64,000 nucleotides of DNA from Moesziomyces globuligerus (lineage: Eukaryota; Basidiomycota; Ustilaginomycetes; Ustilaginales; Ustilaginaceae). The stretch is from NCBI GenBank assembly GCA_030849465.1, contig JARVLF010000016.1, forward strand, positions 558,001 to 622,000. The letters are read 5' to 3'. A program made the position numbers and the translations under genes. Of the stretch, positions 18,020 through 29,125 are shown piece by piece. Within the stretch, counting starts at the first letter, position 1; every line of letters begins with the position of its first letter. A model generated the notes under the pieces. That model had not been told where the DNA came from. It was given only the letters and a program-made list of their open reading frames with translations, and searched no databases.

Positions 18020-18573
18020 GCAGCTCGGTCCGCTTCGGCTCGGATCTTGCGCGGTCCTGGTGATTGCCACGCAAGCATACGGCGCGAGCGTTGGCAAGTG
18101 CTAGGGCCACACGCAGGATCTGTAGTACTCACAATTTCCACACCTGGATAGGTTGTGGTCAATCAAAAGAATACGCCCACAGTCGCTCGGATCTGAGAAG
18201 TGTCCGTGCTGAGACGAAGCTGGTGAATGAGTAAGACGGGTGAAGCGCCCGCCCATGTGGTCGAAGGGTCTTCGCCGAAGCGGGACAGATGGTCTTGGCC
18301 AGTCGTGGTCTGATCGTATTGATCGATGATCGTCAGACGCTCTTCACTGCAAAGACCGGACTGCGCCGACGGGTGTGACGTTGGCAGCGTGAGTGTCGAA
18401 TTCATGCTGAGAGCTGCTCAAGATGCAATCGTACCGAGGCGTTCAGGCATACAAGACGATGTTCTCGCCGGCGTGTTGCAGTGTGAAAACAAAATTGACA
18501 ATAATGAGTAAAAGCACAACACTGCGCAAGGACGTGTCCGGGATGGTATAGTGGCGGGTCGCAGGGGGGCGAA
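18020..18573. other. Intergenic between convergent BiP and ankyrin genes
   Basis: 554 bases of 3' untranslated and spacer sequence; nothing else supported. Confidence 0.5.
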
Positions 18574-19287
18574 CTAGGCGGAGTCTACGGCGTCGTTGGA
18601 CGACATGCCCTCGCGGATCTGGCGGACCACCGAGTCGCTGACGAGCGCGCGCAGTTCGTCTTCCGGGTCGAAGCCTTCGCGTTCTGCGCGCGTCATGATC
18701 TCGCCCACCCTCGCCATGAGTTGATCCGTCTGGGCGTCCAGCCTCTCGTCCTCTTCCGTCTGCTGTTCCTGCGTCAAGGCCGTCTCCTCGGTCCGTGGAT
18801 CGCCGTTCTCGTCCTCGTCCAACGCGTCCTCTTGCTGCTCGGTCTCCAACGACTCTCCTGTGACCGAAGCGATGTACTGAGCCAGGTCGTCGTGTTCGTT
18901 CTCGAGCGCCTGCTGAGCAGGCGTGAGTCCCTCGGCGTTGGTATGCTTGGCATTGGCGCCAAACTCTTCGATCAGACAGCGCGCCGCTTCGATGGATTCG
19001 CACACGAAGAGCGGCGTGTCGAGGTCCGAATCGGTCGTATTGACGGCATCCGACGGAGCCGAAGGATGCGCGAGCAGATAGCGCAGGATGTCCAGATGGC
19101 CGTACGATGCAGCAGCATGCAGGGGCGTATATGTGAACTCGTCCGCCGCGGTCGGCGAGACGCCTTCGCGCTCGACGCACTCCTTGACGCGATCCAGATC
19201 GCCCTCGCCAGCAGCGATCCAGATGTTCTTCCCCGCCCCGGCGCCAACCGGCGCAACGGCTCGATCCAGATTCGTCGGTACAGGCAT
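18574..19287 (-). CDS. Small ankyrin-repeat protein (Yar1-like architecture), 237 aa
   Basis: Start at ATG 19287 (MPVPTNLDRAVAPVG); the longer frame to 19827 crosses the divergent promoter and the Elf1 start and is not used. Ankyrin signatures are NIWIAAGEGDLDRVKECVE (about 21-39), YTPLHAAASYGHLDILRYLL (about 53-72), a middle unit with TPLFVCESIEAARCLIEE, and LTPAQQALENEHDDLAQYI. The C-terminal 90 residues are acidic (Glu/Asp/Gln) and end in a helix-like segment. Two to four ankyrin units plus an acidic tail resemble yeast Yar1, the Rps3 chaperone, but no decisive motif separates it from other small ankyrin proteins. Confidence 0.75.
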   Translation of the reverse strand: MPVPTNLDRAVAPVGAGAGKNIWIAAGEGDLDRVKECVEREGVSPTAADEFTYTPLHAAASYGHLDILRYLLAHPSAPSDAVNTTDSDLDTPLFVCESIEAARCLIEEFGANAKHTNAEGLTPAQQALENEHDDLAQYIASVTGESLETEQQEDALDEDENGDPRTEETALTQEQQTEEDERLDAQTDQLMARVGEIMTRAEREGFDPEDELRALVSDSVVRQIREGMSSNDAVDSA

Positions 19288-19590
19288 TTGCAAAGCGAGC
19301 CCGAGCGATGGCGTCTTGTGGTTGTGGGATGAGGAAGGCAAGAAAGTCGAGGCGTGGATCAGGGTGTGGCTGCGAGCCGAAATTTGGATTACGTGGTGCT
19401 GACGCGTGGGAGGGATCGCGGAAGTCGGGCGATGTGGAGTCGTGCGCCACGAGCGAACCCTGGCGGTGGATTCTTGTCCGCCCGGCGTACTTGGATGGGT
19501 TGCGGGGTTTGCCTTGTGACCACAAGCTTGGTGCCCATCTGCCTGGAACCACTGTGGCCCCGAACCGCAGTCGCCCAAGCTACACCAGCC
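19288..19590. other. Divergent promoter region (ankyrin protein / Elf1)
   Basis: 303 bases between two start codons with no clear TATA box; probably bidirectional. Confidence 0.4.
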
Positions 19591-20057
19591 ATGGGAAAGA
19601 GGAAGAGCTCCAGCAAGAAGCCTACGGGCTCCAAGCGACCTCCGCCGCTCGGTAAGTTCAGCATCCACGTGCACGTACTGCGCAGCACCTTTGTGGCGAC
19701 CTTGGAATCGCCTCGAGTCGCAGAGGCAGGCAGATCTTGACTTTCTCATCGCGACACCCTTGCTTGGCGCTTCAGATACCGTGTTCACGTGCCTCTTCTG
19801 CAACCACGAAAAGGCAGTCTCGTGCAAGATGTAAGTGTGGCTCAGCCGGACAGCGTGCGCGGTTGCTCGGTGTCCTGACTCCTTGAAAATACTCTTGGCA
19901 CGGATGCAGTGACGAGAAGGCGAGGATCGGATATCTCTCGTGCAAGATCTGCGGCCAGAAGTTCTCGGCGGATACTAACCCGCTCGACCAGCCCATCGAC
20001 GTCTACTCGCTCTGGATCGATGCCTGTGAGGACGTGGCCAACGAACAGGAGCGTTAA
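19591..20057 (+). CDS. ELF1: Transcription elongation factor Elf1, 87 aa
   Basis: Exons 19591-19651, 19776-19830 and 19910-20057 (introns gtaagt...ttcag and gtaagt...tgcag; phases 1 and 2). The spliced protein starts [20 protein letters not shown] and contains the zinc ribbon CLFCNH...CKICGQ (two CxxC pairs), followed by [18 protein letters not shown], all hallmarks of Elf1. Elf1 binds RNA polymerase II beside Spt4/5 and helps it pass nucleosomes. The protein ends soon after the conserved core (VANEQER), as in short Elf1 forms. The gene is easy to miss because each exon is tiny. Confidence 0.92.
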
Positions 20058-22353
20058 GCCAGCGCGGCTTCATCAGGATTCACTTCTTCACCGGGGACCA
20101 TCGCCTTACACTTCGAGTATCCGCCGGATGCCATGATGCAGTGTCGGCCCAGCCAGCATCACGCATGATGCTACCGCCGTAGCGGACGCCGCGTGTCGTC
20201 TCGATGATGGTACGCGCATACTCCGATCGCCGACCTCTGGGACATCAGCACCATGTCTAGCGCTTCCTACTGGTGTACCTATACCTCTGTACTTCTACGC
20301 ACTGCCTATCATACGGTCGATTCGACAGTCGGCTGCGCGCACGCAATCTTACAATGGACCTCAGTGAGATCGGACGATCGATCTCCGCAAATTGGACCAG
20401 TGCGGGCGCTCGTGCGACACTGCAGACAGGTCTTGGTCGCGACAAAGCGATTTCCGGCTTCTGCGGCGCGCTCGCACGGGTGCGCTCGGAATCTCGGGCA
20501 ACTCGTCGGGAATTCGCCGACGAGCCATCGGTGAGGTCGTGCCTTACGGCGCGGTTGCTGGGTGTTGTTCGCGGTGGCACGTGAGCCGAGCTCGGAGGCC
20601 TCGTCCGACGTCGTACAGATCGACGGCAGACAGCGCATCGCCCTGGTCAGCATGTGTGGCGGCTCGGATGCGGCAAGGTCGCGGAAGCGTTGATTCATCG
20701 GCGCTCAAGGTCCTACAGAGCATCCGTTGCTGCCGACACGCATGGCGATGGCTCTGCGGAGCTGAGCGGTGTCACGGAGCACAGCCGGTTGTCGTGATTG
20801 GCGTGAGCCGGACCCTCGAATCCACGCCGGTCGGCGAGCTGAAGCGTTGCCATGCAAAGCAGGCGATTCTGAAGCTCACGCGGTCCAACGACCCAGGATC
20901 CCACCATGCCGCGCCAAGGCAGCAACGGGGCCGACGGTAGCTACGGTCATTCGGCAGACGTCAAGCAGTGCGCGCACGCTCTGAGCAAAGGCTGTTTGAC
21001 CCGGTTTCTCCACTGCATCGAGGCAAAGATCAGAAGACCTGTCGGAAGAAATGCGAGAGTGGTTAGGTGTTAGGGTCACCGGTGAGAGCCATTCTGTGGT
21101 TCGGAGCGAAGCAAACGTCCCGTGCGGGATCCAAGCCAGATCCGCTGCCAGATGACATACTCGCTCCGCCGACAGCAAGCGGGTCGAGGGAGCTGAGGAT
21201 GCACGAGATCGAAGCGTACAGCGACGTGCATGTCGGGCACTCTGGGCCGAGGTCCTGGATTACGCCATGCATCCGACCGCGAGCCTCTCCCGCCAGGCGC
21301 GAATTTCGGCCTTGTTCGACACGCGGTTGAAGCTGCACAGCCTCGTCGGGTCTCGCGTCGAGCCTGAAACATACACCTCTTGCGCGCTACCGCCTCGAGC
21401 AATCGTTCCCACTCGAGACCCCAACCCGACAAGGCTTGGGCTGCGCAAATTGTCATAGGGGCGGCTGCGCTTTCTGCAATCGCAGCGGCGTTGGCCGCGC
21501 GAGGGTTAGCATGCGAAAGCTCCGAGCAAAGCAGCAAGTAAGGCCTTAGCGGTTGATCGATATCCACCATCAGTCGGTCTCGATCTCAGACCCGCCGCGC
21601 GAGGCCACTTTGGAATTTCCTCGCTTTTGAATTTCGCATGGAAAAAGGTGGAAATGAAATCGCCTCGGTTCAAGTGCTGTCAAATCGAAATGATCTCGCT
21701 GAAGATCACGGGTCCAAGGGTGCGTCTCAGAGCATTCTGGAAGAAGCCATCGAGTGGCCCCTGCGCTGCAGGCGCGTGCTTGTCGCTGCGGACCACAGCA
21801 TCGTCGTCGTCGTCGCTGGCTGCCCCGATCCCGTTCGACTCAACTTCTATTGTCGCCTCCTGGAGCCTGGTGGGCTTTTTTCGGCAGTGCCTGCACTGCA
21901 GTCGCTTTGTCCGCCTAAGTGCGGCCAGCTGGGCTTCGTCGCACGCATATCTGCATCTCTTGTACCTTTTCATGTGGGGCTGCTTGGCGGGACGAGCGAC
22001 GCTGAACGGATGGCGGCCACACTCTCCACTTCGTATGCGCAGACCATGTCACAGAGAGCAAATTAAAGAAAGCAAATGTTCATTCGTGGTATTGCGAACC
22101 AAAAGAAGGGGCAAGACTGTGTGCAAAATGACACAGAGCGAAAAGCGAAGCGGTTGGATTTACACAAGTGTTGACAAGAGAGGGGTCGGGAGTCAAAAAG
22201 AAAGCGAAGAGGAAGAAGCCGAGCGAATCAAGCGAGGAGCGGCCGTAACCGGCAGAGCGCCCAAGTTCGTCGATTCGCAGGCAGCATCCTTGGAAGGGGG
22301 GCTACAGACAGGCGCAGTTGATGCCCTGCCGTGGCAAGTGGCCGTGCTTCCAT
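20058..22353. other. Gene-poor region, about 2.3 kb
   Basis: No domain-bearing frame seen. Short frames exist on both strands, among them a splice-compatible pair at 20354-20530 and 20619-20693 on the plus strand, but the opposite strand offers an equally plausible reading. Confidence 0.4.
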
Positions 22354-23001
22354 TTAAAGGAAGGGGAGGAGGGCACCGGCGAAACCGAGGATGGTGAGGC
22401 CAGCGGTCGAGGGCGAGAAGGCGGCGGCGCTGTTGGGAGCGCGGCTCGAGGTCTGGGCGGGGGCCGAGGCGGTGCTCGACATCGAGCGCGAGGCCGTGGT
22501 GGAAGCGGCACCGGTCGACGAGGAGGCGGCCGAGGTCATGCTCGACGGGGCCGTCGAGCGGCTGGCCGAGGCCGAGCTCGAGGCAGCGGCCGACGAGCTG
22601 GCGGCGGACGAGGTAGCTCCGGCACCACCGGCAGCGGCGCTCGACGACGAGCCGCCGTTGAGGCACGAGCTGTCCGACGAGGGGAGGACGACGAGGGGCG
22701 AAGCGTAGTTGGGCATGCCGCTGCCGTCGTTGATCGAGATGGTGATGTTGGTGCCGGAGGCGATGTTGACGGTCCAGACGTAGGTGCCCGAAGCGCCGGT
22801 CTGGTCAGGGAGCGAGGCGAGGGGAGCAGCCGAGGCCTGACCACCGGGGAGGATGCTCAGGCGGACAGTGCCGGTGGCACCCGCCCACGAGAGGGCGGCG
22901 GGCTGGCACTGGGTGATCGAGGCGGGGGTGTTGATGGTGGCGGCCGAAGCGGCGGCAGCGAACACAACGGCACCAGCGGCGGCGGAGGCGATCTTGACCA
23001 T
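22354..23001 (-). CDS. GPI-anchored Ser/Ala-rich cell-wall protein with Kre9/Knh1-type domain, 215 aa
   Basis: ATG at 23001. The signal peptide is MVKIASAAAGAVVFAAAASA. Residues about 22-110 form a beta-rich module beginning INTPASITQCQPAALSWAG and including GTYVWTVNIASGTNITISI, typical of the Ser-Thr-rich GPI-anchored (Kre9/KNH, PF10342) family, with two cysteines (C32 and the Cys in SDSSCLNGG). Residues about 115-190 are Ser/Ala-rich and probably O-mannosylated. The C-terminus (STAGLTILGFAGALLPFL) is a GPI-attachment signal. It would sit in the wall or plasma membrane outer leaflet. The gene is isolated: 2.3 kb of gene-free sequence downstream and 2.8 kb upstream. Confidence 0.85.
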   Translation of the reverse strand: MVKIASAAAGAVVFAAAASAATINTPASITQCQPAALSWAGATGTVRLSILPGGQASAAPLASLPDQTGASGTYVWTVNIASGTNITISINDGSGMPNYASPLVVLPSSDSSCLNGGSSSSAAAGGAGATSSAASSSAAASSSASASRSTAPSSMTSAASSSTGAASTTASRSMSSTASAPAQTSSRAPNSAAAFSPSTAGLTILGFAGALLPFL

Positions 23002-25819
23002 TTTGTGAGATGTGAGAGGGGGTTGCGGGGGAGAGGATGAAAAGTAGTTGGGAGGAACAGAGATGATGGAGGGGCGAGGGACGGATGGATGCAGGGATCC
23101 TGGCTCACATATATACTCTGGGCAACGGGCGACGGGAAGGACAAAGCAGGGGGGGGCAACAGGCGAGGCGAAGCGAAGCGAGGGGCGGTCCAAGCTCCCA
23201 ACACTTCTGGGCTCATCTCTCAACGGGGCTGGAGCTGCGGGAGTCTGGCTCAGGCTCAGGCTTGGTTAGGCTCAGGAGCAGCGGCAGGCAGAATGAGGAG
23301 CGAGGAGCGAGGACCCAGAGGAGGACGGCTCGCCAACTCTACATCGGCCAGTGCAGCCGCGCGAAGGCACACAGCCCGGATGAACGATGGCTACGAGTCG
23401 GCACGAATCGCAGCACTGCCTGGCGCTGCGCGGTCTGAAATGGGCGCGCTGCCACTGCTCGCGCAGGCCAACGCGGCCAAGCACACACCCGGGCGCGGCG
23501 GCGAGAGAGGAAAATGCTCGAAAATGCACTGCTGCGCAAGCGAGGCGAGCCAGGTCGGTAGCGCCCAGGTTTGGGAATCGCGCAAAACCAGATGGAATTT
23601 GAATCTCAACGGAGGGGCCGGCCGGCACTGGCGAGCCGTGCCAAAACAAGAAGCGGACGCAGAGACAAGGCAGGACGACGCACTGCTGCATCGCCGCCTC
23701 GCCGACAATGCTTGCTGCCAGGCTGAACACTGCACGCTGGGATCCGGGTGACCAGCACCGCCAGTTGCGGCACGGCTCTACGCAGTGGCGGAAATTCCAT
23801 AGCACGGGCGAGGGTCCAAGGCGCCTGCCGATCTTGGCTCTTCTCGGATGTTCGATCTCCTGCGGCGAGGCCGCGCCTTGGTCGTGATCGCCAAACTTCG
23901 GCGTTGCGTTTGTCCGCAAACCTTGGCTGCTCAACGTGCTGCTATCTTTGGCTCCTCGTTGGCGTCGCTTGGCCAACCGCACACGCCCGCTAGCAAGCTG
24001 TCGGCGGCGCCCACTCGATCGAATCCTCTCCCACCGCGGTGCGGCTGAGCCAAGAGCTTGGGTCAATCTTCGTGTTGTATGAGTACGCTTGGGAAGTGAC
24101 TGGCGTCGCCAAAGCCACTTGCCGTGGGTCGAGCAGGGTCGACTGGATGGACGGGGCTAGTAACCGACACCGCACAGGATGCAGGCATGGCCAGCTACGA
24201 GGCACAATCAAAGGACTTGAGCCTTGCTTTCAAGCCTACGCCGAATTTGTGGCCGGGCCCTGCGGTGCCGCTCTGCGGTGCGGACACTGTGGTCTGGGTG
24301 TGGCCGAGCCAGTCGACGGATGCAAGTTTCCGCAACACATGCACACGACTGTCAGCTGGACTCCTGGCCGAGGAGCGCGTCCACCGAACGCAGACAGCGC
24401 CTTATTGCCGCGATTGCCATCTGAACGAAGCTGGCTTGCGTTGAGCTGAGCTGAGCCGTTCCGGTGTCGGGATTTGAGCTACCATTGCGCCGCAACAGAG
24501 ATGCCTCGGCCCACGCCTTTGTCGTCTCCATATCATGGTTGGCAGTTGCGGCTATACGCTGCTACGCCGTGCTCCCTGGGTGTGGCGTGAGCCTAGGCGT
24601 AGCGGTGGCCGTTGCCCCCGGCCCACGGACTTCCTGCCACAGCGAGGAGGCCAAGACCAGACCCGCAGCCATCCAAGGCTTGGCGGAGGCGCATCGGTCA
24701 AAAGGGGCTCGACTAAAATTCGCGACGTGACGGCGGGACCCTCTCGTGGGTGAGCTTTGTTGTGAGCCGGACGTTCTCATTCCACACACTGTCGTGGCTG
24801 TCGCGCACAGCTTGCATGCTGAAGAAGCATTGGCTTACAGAGTAAAGCGGCAGAGCGGCAAGCGAACATGGGTGAGGACTCCTGAGGAGCATCCTAAGCT
24901 ATCTGGCGTGGCTCACCGTAGCGGGCTGAAGCAGCGCAAATGGATCGGCAACCTGCATCACGCTCCCCAGGCGGCCTCTCGGACCTTAAGCCGTAAACTT
25001 GTCCAAGCCTCAGCTGTCTGGAGGCATGCTTATCGTCGACGCTGGCGGAGCTGCAGCCACGGGCCTGCTGTCGCCGAAGAGCGTTTTGGAAGAGGCGTGC
25101 ATTGGTCCAGCCGCGAGGAGCAGAGCGTGCACCGAGTTGCAGCGCATTGCACCATTCAACCTGGTCCGAAGATTCCTCGCATGCCTCCGGGCTCGTGGCT
25201 TGGCCGTGTTTTGGTCCATTTTCTTTTGCCGCCAAGCGGAACTTTTTCTTCCCATTTTCTTTTTTCCACACCCCGCCTCGCCGCTTTCCGCCCTTTTCTC
25301 CGCAGAGGAGCACCGGTGCGTGCCGTCCCAACTCGGACCTTCCACTCGCAAGTCACGTCGCAAGTCACAACGCTGGTCCTCATCGCAATCGACCCGACGG
25401 AAATTCGTTTCGACGTGCTTTGGCCGTTTGCGGACGCTCACGAGATGATGACAAACGACGCCGAGTGACCTCCACCCTTTCCTTCAACTGGACCCTGAAC
25501 CAAAAGGGCTCTAGCCGATGCGGCTCGAGCGCGAGACCGCGTTTCATTTTTTTAGCTTCGCCCACCCTCACCTTGCCTTCACGCCTTATCCCATGTATCG
25601 GACCAGATACAGGCCCATGTCATTCGCCTTGCTTCTCTAGCACAAGCGTCAGCGCATCGCACCGGACGATCCGCGCTTTGACCCCTCTCTTGCAACGACA
25701 AAGTCGGCCGGCAACCTTTCCTGACGTTCTGACCTCCCAAAAGGTGTCGGACTCGTCGATTCGACGAGAGCTTTTCGGGCCGGACTTCGTGCAAGGATGA
25801 TCCGACTGGTGTTGCGGGA
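23002..25819. other. Gene-poor region, about 2.8 kb
   Basis: It contains the promoter of the GPI protein gene (minus) and of the Snf2 ATPase gene (plus). Frames of up to 264 codons occur (for example 23272-24066, minus) but are Cys/Arg/Ser-rich with no domain. No tRNA or repeat array seen. Confidence 0.45.
23109..23115 (-). promoter_or_regulatory. TATA box of the GPI-anchored protein gene
   Basis: TATATAT on the minus strand, 108-114 bases upstream of the ATG, in otherwise GC-rich sequence. Confidence 0.45.
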
Positions 25820-28800
25820 ATGGCTCGATCGCTGAGCTCGAGCTCCATGGCGATGCGTCACCGTCTTGAGCACGGCAGCAGCGATGTCGAACTTTTTGAT
25901 CAACCAGGCACCGAAGCCAGCGCTTCCACGACTCGCAAACGGCGTCGCATTGAGCCATCCCGGCCCGAAGCCGCCTCTGTGAAGCCTACTCTTCGCGAGC
26001 TCCTCGGCCTGACCAAGGCCGACGATTACATTGAGACGATACAGTCGCCTTCGGATGCAGAGCCATCGAACCGGAACGGTTGGAGCGGTAGGATCGCAGT
26101 CTTGGACGATCAAAATGGCATGGGCTCCGCTCCCACCCCTGACAGGGAATCCGAGACGTCATCCTCAGACGACGAGGTCGTCCTGCCGGTCAAGCGAGTC
26201 TTTCGGGAACGCAAGGGCCCCGTTCTCCAGCGGCAAGGACCGCAAGGCGGTGACAACGCGACGCCTATCACCTCTTCACGCGATGACTTGATGCTTGACT
26301 CGGACTCCGAGGACGAGCAGGAGAAAGCGCTAAGCCTCGGCGCGGGCGGTTCCTCCTCTCTACCTCTCAGCACTGCGGATGTTCCCAGTCCTTTAGGCGA
26401 TGAGAGCGATAGCAGCCAAAGCGAAGATGAGGTGGCTCTGGCTGTCAAGCCCAAAGGATTCGTCAGCCAGTCATCAGCGACCACTTCGTCCAGGCTGCAA
26501 GCTCTCGCTGCACCCGGCACAATCTCACAGGGACTAAGACCGAGCTTCCCTGTCCCGCCCGAGCTCAGGGAGATCGCCCCCCTGACGCTAGCACCGGGCG
26601 TCCAGGTACCTGCGGCCATCAATCGCTTCCTCCGCAGCTACCAGAGAGACGGCGTCCGCTTCCTCTATAGGTCCTATGCAGAGAGCCGGGGTGCGCTGCT
26701 GGGTGATGATATGGGTCTTGGCAAGACGATCCAGGTGATCGCTTTCCTCTCAGCCATCATGCAGAAGACCGGTGGCGAAGCCGATGCGGATCGACGAATC
26801 GAGGCGGTGCGCAGCGACCGACAGGGCGCGGGCTATCACTGTGCAAACGCCGTCTGGCCGACGTGTTTGATCATCTGCCCGAGCTCGGTGATCGACAATT
26901 GGCGACACGAGCTCGATACCTGGGGATACTTCGAGCATGCGGCATTCAGCGGGACTCGAGCCAAGGAGGAGGCTCTGGACGCCTTTCGCCGAGGTCGACT
27001 GGATATCCTCGTCACGAGCCACGAGACGGCGTCTCTGTCGATTGAGCAGCTGCGCGACCTCGATTTGTCCTGTGTTCTGATCGACGAGGCGCACAAGCTC
27101 AAGAATCCTAGCTCGCAGATGACGCAGGCCATGCAGACCTTCCGGTGCAAGGCTCGATTCGCCTTGACGGGCACCGCGATCCAGAACAGCTATCGCGAGC
27201 TGTACACGTTGGCAGATTGGACCAACCCGCGCCTCCTCGGCACGGTCAAGGAGTGGATCACCGAGATCGAAGATCCCCTGAAGCATGGCCAGCGGCGAGG
27301 CGCGGATCCCGAACGCATCGCCGACGCCCGCACACGAGCGGAGAAGCTGGTGCAGAATGTCCTGCCCATCTTCTTCCTTCGACGCACCAAGGCGCTCATC
27401 GCGGATCAGCTTCCTCGCAAATTTGACAAGATCGTCTTCTGCCCACTGACGCCGACGCAGCTGGACGCATACCGACGGATTCTGGCTGAGCCCGAGGTGG
27501 ATCTGATGAAGCGTCACGCCGACCCTTGCTCGTGTGGACGCATCGATCCGGAGACCGGCCTGGCGTATCGTCGTCAGAACTGCTGCTTCAAGCGCGACAA
27601 GCAGGGCGGAGCGTGGAACAAGAACATGCTCAGATACATCTACCTTTTGCAAAAGTGTTCCAACCACGTCGCGTTGGTGTTTCCAGACCCCGAGGACGCC
27701 AGCTCGCGGGAGCCAGACCGGGTGGAAAGGTACGAGCGGCAATTGTCGTACGTGCAGCTCATGTTCCCGGACAGTTGGCAGCTCAAACGGTGCAACGCGT
27801 CCAACGGGATGGATCCGGAGCTCTGCGGCAAGTGGAAAGTGCTTGCGGGTCTATTGGAGCAGTGGCATGCCGATGGCGACAAGGTGCTGCTCTTCTCCAC
27901 CAACCTGCGGCTGCTCCACTTCATCGAGTTCTTCCTGGCCCGCGAGGGACACATTTTCGTCCGCCTGGACGGCTCCACCCCCCAGCCGCGTCGACAGCAG
28001 CTGGTGGATCAGTTCAATCGGGATGGCAGCATCTTTGTCTTTCTCATCTCTACCACCGCGGGAGGCACGGGCCTGAACCTGACCGCTGCGAACCGCGTTG
28101 TGGTGTTCGACCCGCATTGGAACCCGTCGCATGACCTGCAAGCGATGGACCGGGCGTATCGATTCGGACAGTCGCGAGACGTCTATGTATATCGGCTCAT
28201 CGGAGCCGGTTCGTTGGAGGAGGTGGTCTATGGACGGCAGCTGTACAAGCAGCAACAGATGGAGATCGGCTACAATGCGACCAAGGAGCGTCGCTACTTT
28301 GAAGGCGTTGCTGGCGATCAAGGCAGTCTAGGCGAGCTGTTCGGATGCAAAAATCTGTTCACGCTGCACGAGAGCAGTCTGGCGACGAAGTCGATCATCG
28401 ATGAGTGCAACATCACCGAGGTCGCATATGCACTGGAGCAGTATCTAAAGGCAGGCTCGCTCGACGATCAGGCCAGCGCGGATGCAGCTCTGGCAGAGCG
28501 CGCGCACAGTCCCAAGTCGAGCCCGCCAGAGTCGACCAATCGAACAGAGCCGACCGGTGCAAGGACGGTCGCGCTGCCGGCGACGACCGATCAGGATCCG
28601 ATCCGCAGCATTCTCGAAGGGAGCGGCATCAGCTACAGCCATGATCATGCAGCCTTGGTGGGCAACAGCGTCGCCGAAGCGGCCATGTACCGAGAAAGGG
28701 AAGCACGCAAGGGCCGTGCTCGCCCTCATCAAGCAAGCGCAGCGAGAAGGGGCAAGCGCGTTTCGGGTCTCAAGGATGAGGAGCAAAAGGACGCCCCGAC

Positions 28801-29125
28801 GAACGTCTGGCCGCCGGTGCGGTCTCGGACTACGGCCGACAGTCAGGCAGCTAGTACGATGGAAGAATCGCAAGCGTTGGCCGCGGCTGTGGCCGAGCAA
28901 GGGCTCCGGCAGGCGTCGCAAGGCAACGCGCCTACCCGACTGCCCGATCTGTCCGATCTAGCGATGTTGCAGAACATGAGCGAGGTCGAGATGGCTTCCG
29001 CAGTCAACGCCATGTCGGCGGCCGAACAGACGGCCTTCTTCGACGCTGCGCTGCAGAGGTGGAACCGAAAACAAGACGCTCAGGCGAAAGCCAGCCGCAG
29101 GTTGCAGCAACAGCAACAGTTCTAG
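25820..29125 (+). CDS. Snf2-family DNA-dependent ATPase, ERCC6L2-like, 1101 aa
   Basis: Intronless. Residues 1-240 are disordered with acidic clusters and short repeats (SDDEVVLPVK and SEDEVALAVK). The helicase core starts near residue 265 (FLRSYQRDGVRFLYRSYAES). Motif I is DDMGLGKT (296-303), motif II DEAH (422-425), motif III LTGTAIQN, and motif VI QAMDRAYRFGQ. Between the lobes lies a CSCG...CC cysteine cluster (around residues 570-595). After the core comes a FEGVAGDQGSLGELFGCKNL segment. The cluster and this post-core segment are what I recall of the ERCC6L2 group rather than Rad26/CSB. A role in DNA repair or chromatin in the nucleus is inferred from family. The C-terminus ends with a coiled-coil-like Gln-rich run. 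Confidence 0.75.
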   Translation: MARSLSSSSMAMRHRLEHGSSDVELFDQPGTEASASTTRKRRRIEPSRPEAASVKPTLRELLGLTKADDYIETIQSPSDAEPSNRNGWSGRIAVLDDQNGMGSAPTPDRESETSSSDDEVVLPVKRVFRERKGPVLQRQGPQGGDNATPITSSRDDLMLDSDSEDEQEKALSLGAGGSSSLPLSTADVPSPLGDESDSSQSEDEVALAVKPKGFVSQSSATTSSRLQALAAPGTISQGLRPSFPVPPELREIAPLTLAPGVQVPAAINRFLRSYQRDGVRFLYRSYAESRGALLGDDMGLGKTIQVIAFLSAIMQKTGGEADADRRIEAVRSDRQGAGYHCANAVWPTCLIICPSSVIDNWRHELDTWGYFEHAAFSGTRAKEEALDAFRRGRLDILVTSHETASLSIEQLRDLDLSCVLIDEAHKLKNPSSQMTQAMQTFRCKARFALTGTAIQNSYRELYTLADWTNPRLLGTVKEWITEIEDPLKHGQRRGADPERIADARTRAEKLVQNVLPIFFLRRTKALIADQLPRKFDKIVFCPLTPTQLDAYRRILAEPEVDLMKRHADPCSCGRIDPETGLAYRRQNCCFKRDKQGGAWNKNMLRYIYLLQKCSNHVALVFPDPEDASSREPDRVERYERQLSYVQLMFPDSWQLKRCNASNGMDPELCGKWKVLAGLLEQWHADGDKVLLFSTNLRLLHFIEFFLAREGHIFVRLDGSTPQPRRQQLVDQFNRDGSIFVFLISTTAGGTGLNLTAANRVVVFDPHWNPSHDLQAMDRAYRFGQSRDVYVYRLIGAGSLEEVVYGRQLYKQQQMEIGYNATKERRYFEGVAGDQGSLGELFGCKNLFTLHESSLATKSIIDECNITEVAYALEQYLKAGSLDDQASADAALAERAHSPKSSPPESTNRTEPTGARTVALPATTDQDPIRSILEGSGISYSHDHAALVGNSVAEAAMYREREARKGRARPHQASAARRGKRVSGLKDEEQKDAPTNVWPPVRSRTTADSQAASTMEESQALAAAVAEQGLRQASQGNAPTRLPDLSDLAMLQNMSEVEMASAVNAMSAAEQTAFFDAALQRWNRKQDAQAKASRRLQQQQQF

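Noticed and set aside
15752..18097. 781-codon minus-strand frame over BiP
   Set aside because: Long antisense frames are a known side effect of Hsp70 codon bias; the product is Val/Leu/Asp/Gly-rich without a domain.
23272..24066. 264-codon minus-strand frame in the gene-poor region
   Set aside because: Random-looking composition (Cys, Arg, Trp), no domain, no codon bias.
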